A stretch of 64,000 nt of DNA from Effrenium voratum (Eukaryota; Sar; Dinophyceae; Suessiales; Symbiodiniaceae): positions 824,736 to 888,735 of the forward strand of contig CAUJNA010000580.1 of NCBI GenBank assembly GCA_963377175.1, given 5' to 3'. Below the pieces are notes generated by a model that was given only the letters and a program-made list of their open reading frames with translations, was not told the DNA's origin and ran no database searches. Positions 51,689-63,555 of this stretch are shown piece after piece. Within the stretch, counting starts at the first letter, position 1. The number at the start of each line of letters is the position of its first letter. The translations under genes and the position numbers were made by a program.

Positions 51689-53577
51689 CCTAGACTCATT
51701 TGCTGAGTGGATGGCCCAAAAAAACAAACAAACTTTATATTTACCACTAAAATGGTCTTCCCAAATTTAATGTTCATCGACTCAGGAAGTGAGTAGAGAA
51801 TCAGAAGGTTTGGATGTGGCGAATCTAAGGATCCACCCCTCTCTCAGAAGGTATCTGTGGAAAGGTGCGTCAGAGTTCAAACGCCGCAAACCTCGGCAGC
51901 ATGATCCTAATTCGTCTGGCACATCCTAAGAAAATGGTTTGGATGTGGCGAATCTGTAGATCCACCCCTGTAGGATAGAAAAAAGAGTACTAACAGAGTA
52001 CTAAACAAGATTACCTACAGGAGGAGGAACAGGTGCAATCCACAAGACAAGCGCACCCAAACCGTTTTCTAGAATCTGTGGAAAGGTACGTGGAAAACTT
52101 TGTTTTCCTTTCAAAGGAGCCCCGCTGTCAGGCGCCATGTACGTGGGGGGGGTGAAAAAACAACTGCAGCCTGCTTGTGAAAACCCGAAAACACCTGCTG
52201 TGTAATCCCGCTATCAGCCTTGGCGTGGTGTCAATGGCAAAAAGAAGGTTTGGAATATGCCCTGCTTGTCCGCTTGTTCAAAACACCTGGAGGGTCAAAC
52301 CAGTAGCTGTGCGCCCCCAAAGGCACATGACGTGAAGCAGAGTGGTGAGGAAATGGACAGACGCCACTCAAAGGGATTTACTTGGTTTTAATCCAAGGGG
52401 ACATGTGCAGCAAACCTCTTCTACTCGCATGTGTTCAAGCCAGCAAGCAAACGACAACAAGCCACCGCGTGGCAGCTTCTCAAAACTGAAAAATCCAATC
52501 CAAATGGAGGGCGTTCCTTTTGGCGTCCCTCCAAAACCATCCAGACAGAAGCCAAGAAGCCGAAAGCGAAAATAAAAATACCCCTCCCTCCCAATTATGA
52601 AACAGACCCACTTCCCACGCCAGCTGCTTTCGAGCTCAGGCTCGGACAAGCCCAAGCTGGCAAACCTTGGCGCGGCGTGGGCCTTTGCAGGGGCACGGTG
52701 TCTTATTTGAGGTCCCCAAAACGGATCGTCTGTTCAACAACCTGATTTCAGAAACGGGGCAACCTGGTATCCATACAAGAAATACACCAATCATTGCTCA
52801 ACTAGGGAAAAGCAGGCATTGGACGACCCGTGCCGCCCCCCAAGCCATGTCAAGCGGGTGACCACGTCGAAGCAAAGCAAAACCGCCAGCCTGCCTGACC
52901 AACACGCATTCCATGATATAAAAAAAGGGCGAGACAGTCAAACAGGACAGGACTCCAAAAGTTCGTTCTCTGGAGTCTGGAGGAGAATGGCTTCCCAGCA
53001 CCGAACTTAGGCCTTGACGAGTCCAGGGCTGACAGCAGCTGCAGCACCGAGAGGTCTTTCGCATAGAGCGCCACCTACCGGATTGTGGAACTGGTCCTGA
53101 TCAAATCCCCAAGAGGGTGCCTTTTTTGCGGACGTGTGGGGGGCGGGGGCCACCCCACTTTTTGGGGGAGAATGACGCTTGGCCAGCGTTTTTGGATGTT
53201 TTGTAGGATTGCAGCATGGGTTGATGTCAGGAAGACATCGAGCAGAGTGAAGAGTGAAAGTGTGTGTGCGCGTGCGCGCACATATGTACCTGTGCTTCTC
53301 TACACATAGAGTGACAAGCATGCGTGCGCACGGGCAAACATATATCATGTCCAGCCCAGGCAGAACATTAACACAAGAAACTGCCTGTTACACTTGACAG
53401 CAATGCATCCAACATTGGGATGTCTCTCACAACCGACGGAAGATTAAGAGAAATATAATGAATAAACAAACGCAAAACCAACACTTGATCCCAAGTTGCG
53501 GTTGTCGAACTTCGAAACGGGTTGAGTTATCCATTGACATGAAAACGCAAATGGAAACTGCAACGACTTTCTCCAGT
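51689..53577. other. No confident gene; local duplication
   Basis: GGTTTGGATGTGGCGAATCT with GATCCACCCCT occurs at about 51811 and 51939, and TCTGTGGAAAGGT near both 51855 and 52076, so about 130-200 bp was duplicated. 51702-51795 resembles 24297-24372. 52330-53080 has open frames on both strands without motifs. 53240-53300 is GT/CA-rich. Confidence 0.45.
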
Positions 53578-53692
53578 GGCCATGGGTCAAAAGCCCGTAC
53601 CTTCAGTGAACATCCCAATCCCCACTAAAATAGACTAAAATGGGTGGTGCACCTACCCCAAAATGGGATCCCATTGGTTTTGAACCACTGCC
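53578..53692 (+). mobile_element. Family C MITE
   Basis: Ends GGCCATGGGTCAAAA and TTTTGAACCACTGCC. The flanks CAGT and ATCC do not match. Inside nearly identical to the copy at 35418. Confidence 0.86.
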
Positions 53693-53860
53693 ATCCGGTG
53701 AAGTCAGAAGGCAACTCGGAAGCAACGCTTTGATGTCGCCGTGGAGCCCCGGGGCCAATCTACAAACCTGCGGGAAACCCCCAAGTAACCGCTGGAATAG
53801 GTGCCATGAAGTGTTGGACATGAGCTTCCCTTAATTGGGTGGCGAAGGAATTCTAGAGTA

Positions 53861-53987
53861 CTGTGGACGGACGAAATGCTGCACCGCCTGAGAAACCCTG
53901 GAATGATGATTCCCCCGGTAAAAACCAGCAAACAATGGTTTCAACCATGGTTTCAAAGTGGTGCGAAGGGGTTTTGTCCATCCACAG
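53861..53987 (-). mobile_element. Family E MITE, TA-flanked
   Basis: Ends CTGTGGACGGACGAAATGC and TTTTGTCCATCCACAG, with TA on both sides (53859-53860 and 53988-53989). It contains GGTTTCAAAGTGGTGCGAAG. Confidence 0.88.
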
Positions 53988-53989
53988 TA

Positions 53990-54682
53990 TGCAACACCAA
54001 GTGATCATTTGGCTGTGGGTCAAAACTACTACCCAAAATGGTTTGCCCTGGTAAATACAACCAAGGACTAAAACCTGCGGTCCAATTCCTGGTGGTTTAA
54101 CTTGGCGCTTCAGTGCGTAAGCCGAAAGCTTGGGGGATGTCCATCGGCCTGGTCTCCGATCCGCTCCACTACTTCCAGCCTCGTGAAGTCGTCTGAATGC
54201 GCGCACAATGTCACTGATCTGGAGGTTTCTCAAAACAGGGAACCCGTTTTGGATGGTTTTAAAGGAAAAGCAAACGGAAACAACCTGCTTGGAGGGGGCT
54301 TGGCAGGCAAGTAGCCTCCGAACTACTGAAAGGGAATAAGAAACGGCTGGGAATGCTGTGCCGCTGGTTTTGGGTGGCACCTGAAAATTTGCTGGCTCAC
54401 CTTGAGAAGCAGTTGGGTGACTACTGCCAAGCTCAGTCGGGTAGACCAGGCCATTGAAACTCAATGCGTGCGTGAAACGCGTGGTGTCCGTGGACATCGT
54501 ACTCCCAAAAAATAATAAAAGAAATGCTTTGCTTCTGGCAAAACATCTATATACCCCTTTCAGCCAAAGGCTTATACGGCTGCAGCGATGATCAAGCCAC
54601 CCTTTCCTTTTGCCTGTTCCTGCTCAAGTCCGTCTGGTCCCACCGAGAAATTTTGATGGGCTTTCGGAGTTCCCTCACCTAG
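53990..54682. other. Truncated family B copy; no confident gene
   Basis: 54011-54100 is a family B copy (GGCTGTGGGTCAAAACTAC, GGACTAAAACCTGCGGTCC) without its right terminus. The rest has open frames on both strands without recognised motifs. Confidence 0.5.
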
Positions 54683-54738
54683 TCCTACTCCTACCACTAC
54701 CACTACCACTACTACCACTACTACCACTACTACCACTA

Positions 54739-54805
<67 letters not shown>

Positions 54806-54806
54806 C
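54683..54806 (+). repeat. (CTA)n / (CTACCA)n microsatellite
   Basis: CTACCA hexamers grade into pure CTA trinucleotides. Confidence 0.97.
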
Positions 54807-54879
54807 CGCAGCACGCGTGGTTCGCTCAGAACCGCTTTGTTGCACTTTCTGGTCTCTTTCCAGCCTGCTTAACTTGCCC

Positions 54880-55280
54880 CATTTACGGTTCAGGTTTAGG
54901 GCTTAACTTGCCGCAAACCCGGTTTCGGGTTTAGTGTTGGGCCTCAAACCCTCACTTTAGGGTTCAGATTTTGGGTTTCACTTGCCCTCATTTTGGGTTC
55001 AGGTTTAAGGTTTTCCTTGGCCTCAAACCCCCGTTTCGGGTTCAACTTTGGGTTTAACTTGCCCGCAAACCCTCACTTTAGGGTTCAGGTTTTGGGTTTC
55101 ACTTGCCCTCATTTGGGGTCAGGTTTCAAGTTTAACTTGCCCTCAAACCCCCCACTTACCCTCAAAGTTTAGTTTGGGGGTTTTACTTGCCCTCAAACCC
55201 CACTTATAGCTCAGGTTTAGGGATTTTAGGGTTCAGGTTTTGGGCTTTAACTTGCCCTCAAACCCTCACGTTAGGGTGTG
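54880..55280 (+). repeat. Degenerate telomere-like tandem array
   Basis: Units of about 30-60 bp alternate TTTAGGGTTCAGGTTTTGGG-type words (G-strand) with CTTGCCCTCAAACCC (C-strand), repeated about seven or eight times. Having both strand senses within one unit sets it apart from the array at 50.2 kb. Confidence 0.85.
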
Positions 55281-55502
55281 GAGAGCTTCACTTGTCACCT
55301 TCTAACTTCTGGCTGAGCCTAGGGTACTCCCAAAAATTCCACATAGTGACCCATCGAAAAGCCTGCGCGCGTCGGCGAAGGCTTGCCGATGTTCTAAGGG
55401 CAGACCGTTCGATATCAGGCGCGGGTGCTAAACGCTGCCAGCCGCAAAGGAATCTGAGAGTGTGAGGCGGCCTGGAGGAGAGTCTACGGGCAAACCACAA
55501 GT
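55281..55502. other. No gene seen
   Basis: Short interval. GC-rich at 55360-55440 without a recognised motif. Confidence 0.4.
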
Positions 55503-55630
55503 ACTACCACCACCACTACTACTACGACTACTACTACTGCTGCTGCTGCTACTACTACTACTTCTACTACTACTACTACTACTACTACTGCTACTACTAC
55601 TTCTACTACTACTACTACTACTAGTACTAG

Positions 55631-55675
<45 letters not shown>

Positions 55676-55707
55676 TGCTACTTCTACTACTTCTACTACT
55701 ACTACTA
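55503..55707 (+). repeat. (CTA)n microsatellite, second block
   Basis: CTA trinucleotides with CTG, CTT and GTA interruptions. Poly-Leu and poly-Ser frames are artefacts. Confidence 0.97.
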
Positions 55708-56071
55708 CTGAGGAAGCTTAAGGACAGATTGCAAATCGTCCCCTCGCCTCTACCCTTTCCCTCCATGACCGCTGGACCTTCACACTGGCTTGCATTTGCT
55801 TCACTTCAAAGATTGTCCCGGCAAAGGTCCCACTCGTCTTGACACAGCCGAGCGGCTGCGTCTCGAGAATGCGTACCCAAAATGGAACCAAGGACTAAAA
55901 CCTGCGGCCCCCGGTGGTGACACATCTTGACCCATACCCAAGCGACCTCAGCGAAAAGACGCACGCGCAAGCCACCAGCCAGCAGCCCACAACCTGAGCT
56001 GCCTGCAGAAGCGGCTCACGCGCCAGGCGCTTACGCCCGCTCCGCAGCACCTGGGATCCATCGCAACGAGT
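55708..56071. other. Truncated family B copy; no gene
   Basis: 55873-55940 is the right part of a family B element (GTACCCAAAATGGAACCAAG, ending CTTGACCCATACCC). No recognised gene. Confidence 0.55.
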
Positions 56072-57075
<1,004 letters not shown>

Positions 57076-57712
57076 TGTTGCTGCTGTCGCCACAATGACA
57101 ACCACAACGTCGAAGCAGAGGTCGGATCCAAGCTTCTTGAAACCTGGATCTGCGGAAGATTAGCATGGCTGATCAAGTATGACAGGCATGAGCCTATAAA
57201 TGTGAACCTCGAATCCGTATGAAATGCCCAAGAAGACAATCCGCAACATTGTGGGCAAAAAAACGACCTAGGGCTTCCATGAAACAGTTTCCGTTGGCCA
57301 CAAACTTGCGGGGCCTTGCGGTCCAATGTGACAGGATGGTTGGCCAAAAAAGCAGAAGTCAGAAGACTTGCTTACCGAGTTGGAAGCTTGGCCACCCCAA
57401 AACCGGGCGGCATAGCAAGGAAACACTTTGGTTGCATTCCTGCTTCGAGAAAGGCACATAGTTCAGCGCCGGCAGCAACTCGTTGGGGTCCAAGCTTTCC
57501 TCGGTTCACGGGAGGAGCTCCAAAACCAGCCTGCGAGGGAGGGCGAAGATGCTTTTGGTGTGTTTAGTTTCCCTTCTCAAACCACAACTAGTTTGCTTCT
57601 CGGGTGTCTGTGTTTTTTGCCTGGTGTGGAACTCCGCAAAGACCTTTGGCAAAGACTGCTTGCCGCAGCTCCGAACACCCCGCGTAAAGCCGTTGTCAAC
57701 TGACATCCGTTT
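57076..57712. other. No confident gene
   Basis: Plus frames at 57219-57703 overlap in several phases without recognised motifs. Confidence 0.4.
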
Positions 57713-57716
57713 ATGT

Positions 57717-57832
57717 GGCCATGGGTCAAAATCCAAATCGTACCCCCAGTGAACATCCCAATCCCCACTAAAACAGACTAAACTGGCTTTTGCAGCTACC
57801 CCAGATCCCATCGGTTTGTGACAACCACAGCC
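57717..57832 (+). mobile_element. Family C MITE with 4-bp target duplication
   Basis: Left end GGCCATGGGTCAAAA, right end GTTTGTGACAACCACAGCC (two extra bases). ATGT on both sides (57713-57716 and 57833-57836). Confidence 0.88.
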
Positions 57833-57836
57833 ATGT

Positions 57837-59583
57837 GGCTCTTGAATTGCCCAAACTTGGGGTCTGGGAACTCCTTTGCCAGGGACTGGCGGCGAAGACG
57901 TCCAGCCCTCCAACTCCCACGGACCGGCGGATCGTTGGAAGACGAGGAACCCTGCTGGACACTCCTCAGTTGCTAACTTCTAACTCCGCCCCCCCTGCTA
58001 AAAGTTTGACTGTTTGTGGCTTGAAACGGAAAACCCATGAGTTGGCAAAAAGTTAGTGTCCTAACATCCAAGCAAAATGCACCAAAGGCTCCATGAGGGA
58101 AAGGGGGTCCTGGGAAGGTTCCAAAGTCCCCTCCCAAGTTATTTCTTGGGCCCCGACTAGCACAGCCAGGAATCGGTCTGCGACCACGGACAACTGGCAG
58201 ACGAGTCGAGTTGCAACATTTCCTCACTTGTCCGAAGCACATGTGGGTGCGTCTTTTTGGTGCGGGATCCCCCAAAATGGTTTTGTTCCTTTTGGTGTTC
58301 TTTTGAAAAGAGGGCTCCCTTTCAAAAAAAGTTCACCTGGGACTATTATCAAACACCGACAGGTGGCCAGAGAGCAAGGGAGGATTTTGGCGGTGAACTT
58401 GTCGCATGTCAGTTTCGTGTTTCTGCCTGGCACGAAAAGCAGTGCCGAAAGAGCTCCACATGTCTGCCCTCGACCCAGCATTCCGAAAGACCTGTTGAAA
58501 TCACACCGCTCAATGGCATTCATCAGATGGACATGGTTGTATAAAGTGACTCATTCTGGTAAAGCCCCATGCAGCCAGGGCAACGGTCGGGATAGCAGCC
58601 CTTTCGCTGCGGAATAGGGACCTCATCCGTTAGTTCTATGCGTATTTGCGATCAGTATGGTGGGATTCCCTGAATAGTGCAAGTGGCCCTATCACATCCA
58701 ACCGCAAAGCCCTGATAATCTATGGTAAATAAGAGCGCTATCTAGCCCCATAGTCCGGTAACCCCAAGCAAGGGCTTCGTAAGCAGACTCCACCCAAGTT
58801 GACCCCGCCTTCCCTCACGCACCTAAGGTCTTGATGCTGAGTCGGCTTGGGCCAACCAGTTCAACCAGTTTATACTAGTGGTTGAACTTCCTGTTGGTTC
58901 CCCTTTTTTCAGTGGCCAGGGTCTGGGGACAAATGTTGCGACCACTGCTGATAGCCCCCCTCCGGCCTCGGCAGAAGACTTGACTTTGGCCTTCCCCAGT
59001 TTGCCCAAACCTCGATCGACGCAGCGTGGTTTGTGACCTGGCATCTTTGGTTCCGCCCCCCAAGTAGCGCCAAGAAAACCCAGTTGGGAACGCCATTCAG
59101 GCGGATTGATCCTGCCCATCTCTTGATATGTGGATGTGTATTTGTTTGAGGGTGCCCCTTTTTGGGGTTGTGTTAAATGAAAACCAGAATGAAACTTTGT
59201 TGGAGTCCCGGAAAGAAAAAAAAAAGAGACACACAACCATGTGATGTCATGGCGGAAAAAAATGGAGGTGCCAAGAAAATGCCGCAAGAAATGAGGGCAA
59301 AATGAATGTCAGCGGTTCAAACACCTCCTTGCATCAGAAGCAAAAAGTCAGCCCGACCTTTGGAACAAGCAGCGGAGTCTCCCTCAAATCCGGACCATGT
59401 CGTGTGATGTTTGAGGTGTCTCGGCCTAATAGGTCTTCTGGGCTAGTGTTGAATCAGGTACTGAAACCCAGAATTGGTGGTTTGGATTGGTGACTTGGAT
59501 TTGGATTTGAACCCTGGGTTCTTGTAGAGGGTAAATGGGAAACCGTCGCTAACCACCAAACCACCGGGCTCCAAACCACCAAT
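57837..59583. other. No firm gene; F-related repeat
   Basis: 57990-58095 matches 24566-24670 (CTGCTAAAAGT, GAAACGGAAAACCCATGAG, TCCTAACATCCAAGCAAA). A 174-residue plus frame (58093-58617) and a 154-residue minus frame (58823-59287) show no domain. Confidence 0.4.
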
Positions 59584-59585
59584 TA

Positions 59586-59687
59586 CCCTCCCACCAGCTA
59601 ACATGAAAGTGCACAGACCCCTGTAGAAAGACTACTTTCCTCTTGGAAAGGGCCTTTTTGCACTTCCATGTTAGTTGGTGGGAGGGT
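59586..59687 (-). mobile_element. Family H MITE, TA-flanked, palindromic
   Basis: CCCTCCCACCAGCTAACATG faces CATGTTAGTTGGTGGGAGGG, then AAGTGCA faces TGCACTT. TA on both sides (59584-59585 and 59688-59689). Confidence 0.85.
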
Positions 59688-59689
59688 AG

Positions 59690-60151
59690 AGGGAACCTGG
59701 TTAAAGTTTCACCTCTGCCCACAAGGAGTCTGATGCCTTCAATGGAAAATTGGCCTTCAGAGGCCGCCGGGGGGAAATACATGGCAAGCCAACGGTGAGG
59801 AGCACAGCCACCGACGTCCCGCAAGGATCAGTCCCAACGGCAAATAAGGGCCGTGGGCCCTTCGCACAAAAAAAAATGCGTCATCCAAGAAAAAAACATA
59901 ACAAAAAACATCTCCACCCCCCTCCCCCCAAAAAACAAATCATCTCCCCCCCCCCCGCCCAAAAAAAAAAACATGAATCAACAAAAGAATCCGAGCCAGT
60001 GTCCGGACCTCGCCCGGCTTCTTTCTTGCACGTCCTCTTAGCGCCCTGCGCTCTGCAAGCTCCATGGGGCTCAGGGGCCGTTCCGACTCGAAGCCAGGGC
60101 CTGACAGACTCAGGCAAGGCGCTTGCACTCGCGTGTCCCTCAAAAATGGCA
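59690..60151. other. No gene; A and C runs
   Basis: 59865-59985 alternates A and C runs. 60000-60120 is GC-rich without a recognised motif. Confidence 0.45.
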
Positions 60152-60155
60152 GTAT

Positions 60156-60255
60156 GGCTTTGGGTCAAGAATATGTACCCAAAATGGAACCCTGGTAAAT
60201 GAAAACATGGACTGCAATCTGCGCTTTTTTTGGGGGGTTAATTTTGACCCATGCC
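60156..60255 (+). mobile_element. Family B MITE
   Basis: Ends GGCTTTGGGTCAAGAATATG and AATTTTGACCCATGCCC. The flanks GTAT and ATAT differ by one base. Inside CCCTGGTAAATGAAAACATG. Confidence 0.82.
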
Positions 60256-60639
60256 CATATGGAAGAAACAAAGACGGAGAGTCGCAGCATGTGCGCGAGA
60301 TCCTGACAGAAGTATGGATATACCTGAGCTAGGTTGGCCCCGAATGTTTCTGCATTGCCTTCGAGTTGTTGACACCGATGATTCACAGAAAAAGGGTGGA
60401 AAGCAAAGGGTGCGGATTTATTTTGGGATGTTGTTTTCGGACTTTTTTGGATTTGTTTTTCCGTTTCTTCGTCCGGGCCAGTAAAATGTCGTACTTTACA
60501 GCATTTTCTCGCAAAAATTGCGCATTTTACACTAGCCCGTCAACATCCCCAGCATTGTTTTCAACATTCCTGCATGTCCGACCAACATCCCTAGCATCAC
60601 CAACAAATCGTGGGTAACAAAATCAACAAAGTAGCTGGC
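60256..60639. other. No gene seen
   Basis: 60484-60540 (AAATGTCGTACTTTACAGCA, TTTTCTCGCAAAAATTG) recurs in altered form at 60950-60995, so it belongs to the larger repeat that follows. Confidence 0.45.
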
Positions 60640-61205
60640 GGGTTGACGGGGTCAAAAAAATGATTATTTCAATAGGAGGGCACTTCAATCCCTGTAAAAG
60701 CATCTAAAAAGTAGCGGGGGGGGTTAGGGGGGGCGGCAGCCCCCCCCATGATGCTCGCAGAAGTGATGATTCGAATAGGGGTGCAATCAAATCTCTGTAG
60801 AAAATCTAAAACGTAGCGGGGGGTGCAATGATTTAAGAAAGGGTGCGATAGAATTTAAAAGGCAGCGGGAGGGTTGGCGGGGGTGGCTTCCCCTATGATG
60901 TTCGAAGAAATGCATACATACAGACATACATGCATGACACAGATTACCTAAAATGTTGTGTTTTGCAGCATTTTCTCGCTAAATTGGACGCTCGAAAAAG
61001 TGATGATTCTAATAGGGGTGCAATTCAATCTGTGCAAGAAATCCAAAAAGTAGCAGGGGGAAGGCGGCAACCCCCCCCCATGATGTTTGAAGAAGAATTG
61101 ATTCAAATAGGGGTGCAATTACTCTGCAAACAATCTAAACAGTAGCGGGTGGGTTGGGGGGGGGTTCCCCCCCCATAATATTCGAAGAAGTGATGATTCA
61201 AATAG
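60640..61205 (+). repeat. Four to five tandem units with G-run/C-run hairpins
   Basis: Each unit carries GTGATGATTC(G/A)AATAGGGG, TGCAATTCAATCTCTG-like sequence, AATCTAAAAAGTAGCGGG, a run of G, a short spacer, a run of C, then CATGATGTTCGAAG. Units start near 60648, 60761, 60993, 61096 and 61191. The paired G and C runs can form a stem in every unit. Confidence 0.85.
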
Positions 61206-61248
61206 GGTGGTGGTGATGCTGATGATGCGGGAAGCCAAATCCAAAAAC

Positions 61249-61425
61249 CAATGAAAGGGTGCAAAAGCCAAAAAGCCCGGAGAGGAACTGGGAAAGCAGG
61301 CCAAAGCCAAAAAGCCACCAAAAGCCACATAAGCCAGCCAAAAGCCGAAAAGCCCAGAAGCCGAGAAGCCAAAAAGCCAAGAAGCCGAAAAGCCAAGAAG
61401 CCAAGAAGCCAAAAGCGAAGAAGAA
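61249..61425 (+). repeat. AGCCAAAA / AGCCGAGA low-complexity repeat
   Basis: AAGCCAAAAAGCC and AAGCCGAGAAGCC words, about 8-9 bases apart. Lys/Pro-rich frames are artefacts. Confidence 0.92.
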
Positions 61426-62573
61426 AAAAAAAACATAAAATAAATACCCCTCCAAAAGCAAAGGATGCCACAAACTCACTAGGAGTTGTTGGATGAACAG
61501 ACATCGAACATCAACGAAATGTCAATCAGACAAAACACGTCCAAATGTAAGGTATGAAACATGTGGTTGTCCAAAGAGCTGTAAACATGTTTCACAAGCT
61601 ATCAAAGTTCATCCAAAAAGCTGCAAAATTCAGCCAGTTCTCGGAACTCATTTCAGGAGAACGGCTACATGAAGCATAACGAGGATCGTGTCGGAAGTTG
61701 GGCTTCTGTGGGCGTCAATCCCCTTCGAATCCACCCAAAATGAAGAGCTTTTCCTGCCTGGCGAGCTGGCTGGCGCCTCAGCGGCCTCGCATGGGTGTTT
61801 GGCTCTCCCCGCTGTTTCTGGGGCGTCTTGGAGGGAAACCAATGGTGGTTTTGAAGGGAAACCAGGAGGAGACCCGAGGTCATGCTTGGGGCTCCAACCT
61901 TTGAAAAGCCACATCCAAACCGTCCATTTTGTTCTTTTCTTTGGGGGGGGTTCGAAGCAAAAAAGACACATCCACATCGTCCAGTAGAAACCCGGATGTC
62001 GGTTAACCCGGATGATTCGCAAACCCATGGGGAAGCCGGCACTCAACCCATTCCACATGGCGCCTTCGTCACAGGCTTCGCCTCTGGCTGTGGCATTGCC
62101 TCGAATCGCATCACGCGTCGCATCGCGAAGGGAACCACTTGCTAAGCTTGGAGGTTTCTCAAAGTATGGGGACCCCTTTTTGGATGGGTGTCAAAGGGAA
62201 AGCAAAAGGAAATCCATCCTTCTGTTTTTTGGGTTGGGGGGGTTCTCAAACCAGCAAAAACCTCTTGTGGCTTTCAAAGGGAAGCCAAAAGGACACCACC
62301 TATGAGGAGTCCCCCGTCTTGAGAAACACCCACGAATACTGTGGATGGACAAAATCCTCCATCCCAGGATTTGGTCTACGAAAACCCTCAACCCCTCAAG
62401 ACCTTGAAGAATGAGCCCTTGGGCCTGCCGAGAACCCAATTGGAGTAGTATGGCAAGCGGAACCTCGCTGGAGCCTTCATCCATGCGTCTATGTGTCGCG
62501 CGAAGCTCGCCAAGTGAGCAGAGCAGTCCAGCTTCTGCATACAAGGGAGTATATTATGCTATTCTATTATAAC
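61426..62573. other. No gene; family E fragment
   Basis: 62339-62385 starts TA-CTGTGGATGGACAAAATCC, the left part of a family E element, with no right end. Other frames overlap in several phases without motifs. Confidence 0.45.
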
Positions 62574-62677
62574 GTGGGCGTTGATCAATATTCCTGTCCC
62601 CCAAAGACCATGGGTAACTTGTCCTGCTTGGTAGGGAATAGCATCTGTTTGGTGGTTTCCTCCATGGTCATCCCATG
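62574..62677 (+). repeat. Family I dispersed repeat
   Basis: GTTGATCAATATTCCTGTCC, CCATGGGTAACTTGTCC and TTTGGTGGTTTCCTCCATGG match 49216-49324. Confidence 0.78.
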
Positions 62678-63237
62678 AAAAGGACCTTTTGATCACACCC
62701 CATGTATCATGTTCTCCTCAACATCGGAGATCGCGTTCACCAATGGGCAAATCCCTGTCGAGCGACCCGTTGCTCCCGAACCGGCTCGGGCGAATCAATG
62801 GCCAGAATCTGGTCGGGATGGCTCCTAAAATTCGAAAACCACCTGCTGGGGATATGAGGTGCGGCCAACATTTGCTGTTCCCGCCAAGGACATCCCGTGA
62901 TGCTTCCAGAAATTTTGTGCATCCCACATCCCTGGCTCAAAATGCCTGTTTTGCCGAAATGTGATCAGGCCTTCTTAAGTTCGTGCTAGGAGAAAACTGG
63001 GACCCTATGAAACTGAGGCTGAACTTGGAACCCTGCCTTGTCCAGCGACCGCACCGCCGCGGCCTGTCATGACAAAAAAAAAAACACGAGCGCTGTGGCC
63101 TGCTCTTGGTGCGTGTCCGAAATATGCGACCCTGCGAAAATGTGTGGTCTCCAGCTTTATATGGCTTTCAGTACCTAATTACTCCAAAAAAGAACCGCCC
63201 ATGTGAGCCAGCGTTCCCCGGCACACAATTCGGAAAG
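62678..63237. other. No confident gene
   Basis: 62690-62960 is open in several frames on both strands with fair composition, so no strand can be chosen. An A run lies at 63073-63085. Confidence 0.35.
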
Positions 63238-63555
63238 CTATTGAGTGAAGACAAGGTGGGAACAAATCCTTGGAGATAAGCCGGAACACTGGAATGTCAA
63301 GTCTGTCTTCATTTCCGCGAGTCCGCATTCTGAGGGAAGCAAATGGTTGCATAAATTCTGATCCGGACCTCTCATGGCTGCATACGACTTCATTGTCACG
63401 TCGCCAAGCAGACGAATCCAGGTCTCAAAACGGAAAAGAACTCTGCGCCCGGCCAGCAACAAAAAAAGGATTTCGGCGGGGCAGCCATTCTTAGCTAAGG
63501 ACTTAGCCGAAAGGAAAGCTATTTCGCTCTCAACATTGATCCTCTGAGGCCTCAC
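63238..63555 (-). CDS. Candidate exon, unknown protein
   Basis: A 105-residue minus frame reading RINVESEIAFLSAKSLAKNG, CPAEILFLLLAGRRVLFRFE, TWIRLLGDVTMKSYAAMRGP, LAEMKTDLTFQCSGLSPRI. It opens just after GCCTCAG, which would serve as a 3' splice site, and its first codon is not ATG. No family is recognised. It is one of the more protein-like stretches in the window. Confidence 0.35.
   Translation of the reverse strand: MRPQRINVESEIAFLSAKSLAKNGCPAEILFLLLAGRRVLFRFETWIRLLGDVTMKSYAAMRGPDQNLCNHLLPSECGLAEMKTDLTFQCSGLSPRICSHLVFTQ

Noticed and set aside
54572..54906. Poly-Val and poly-Leu ORFs, which look like membrane segments
   Set aside because: Only the CTA trinucleotide repeat; no flanking coding sequence.
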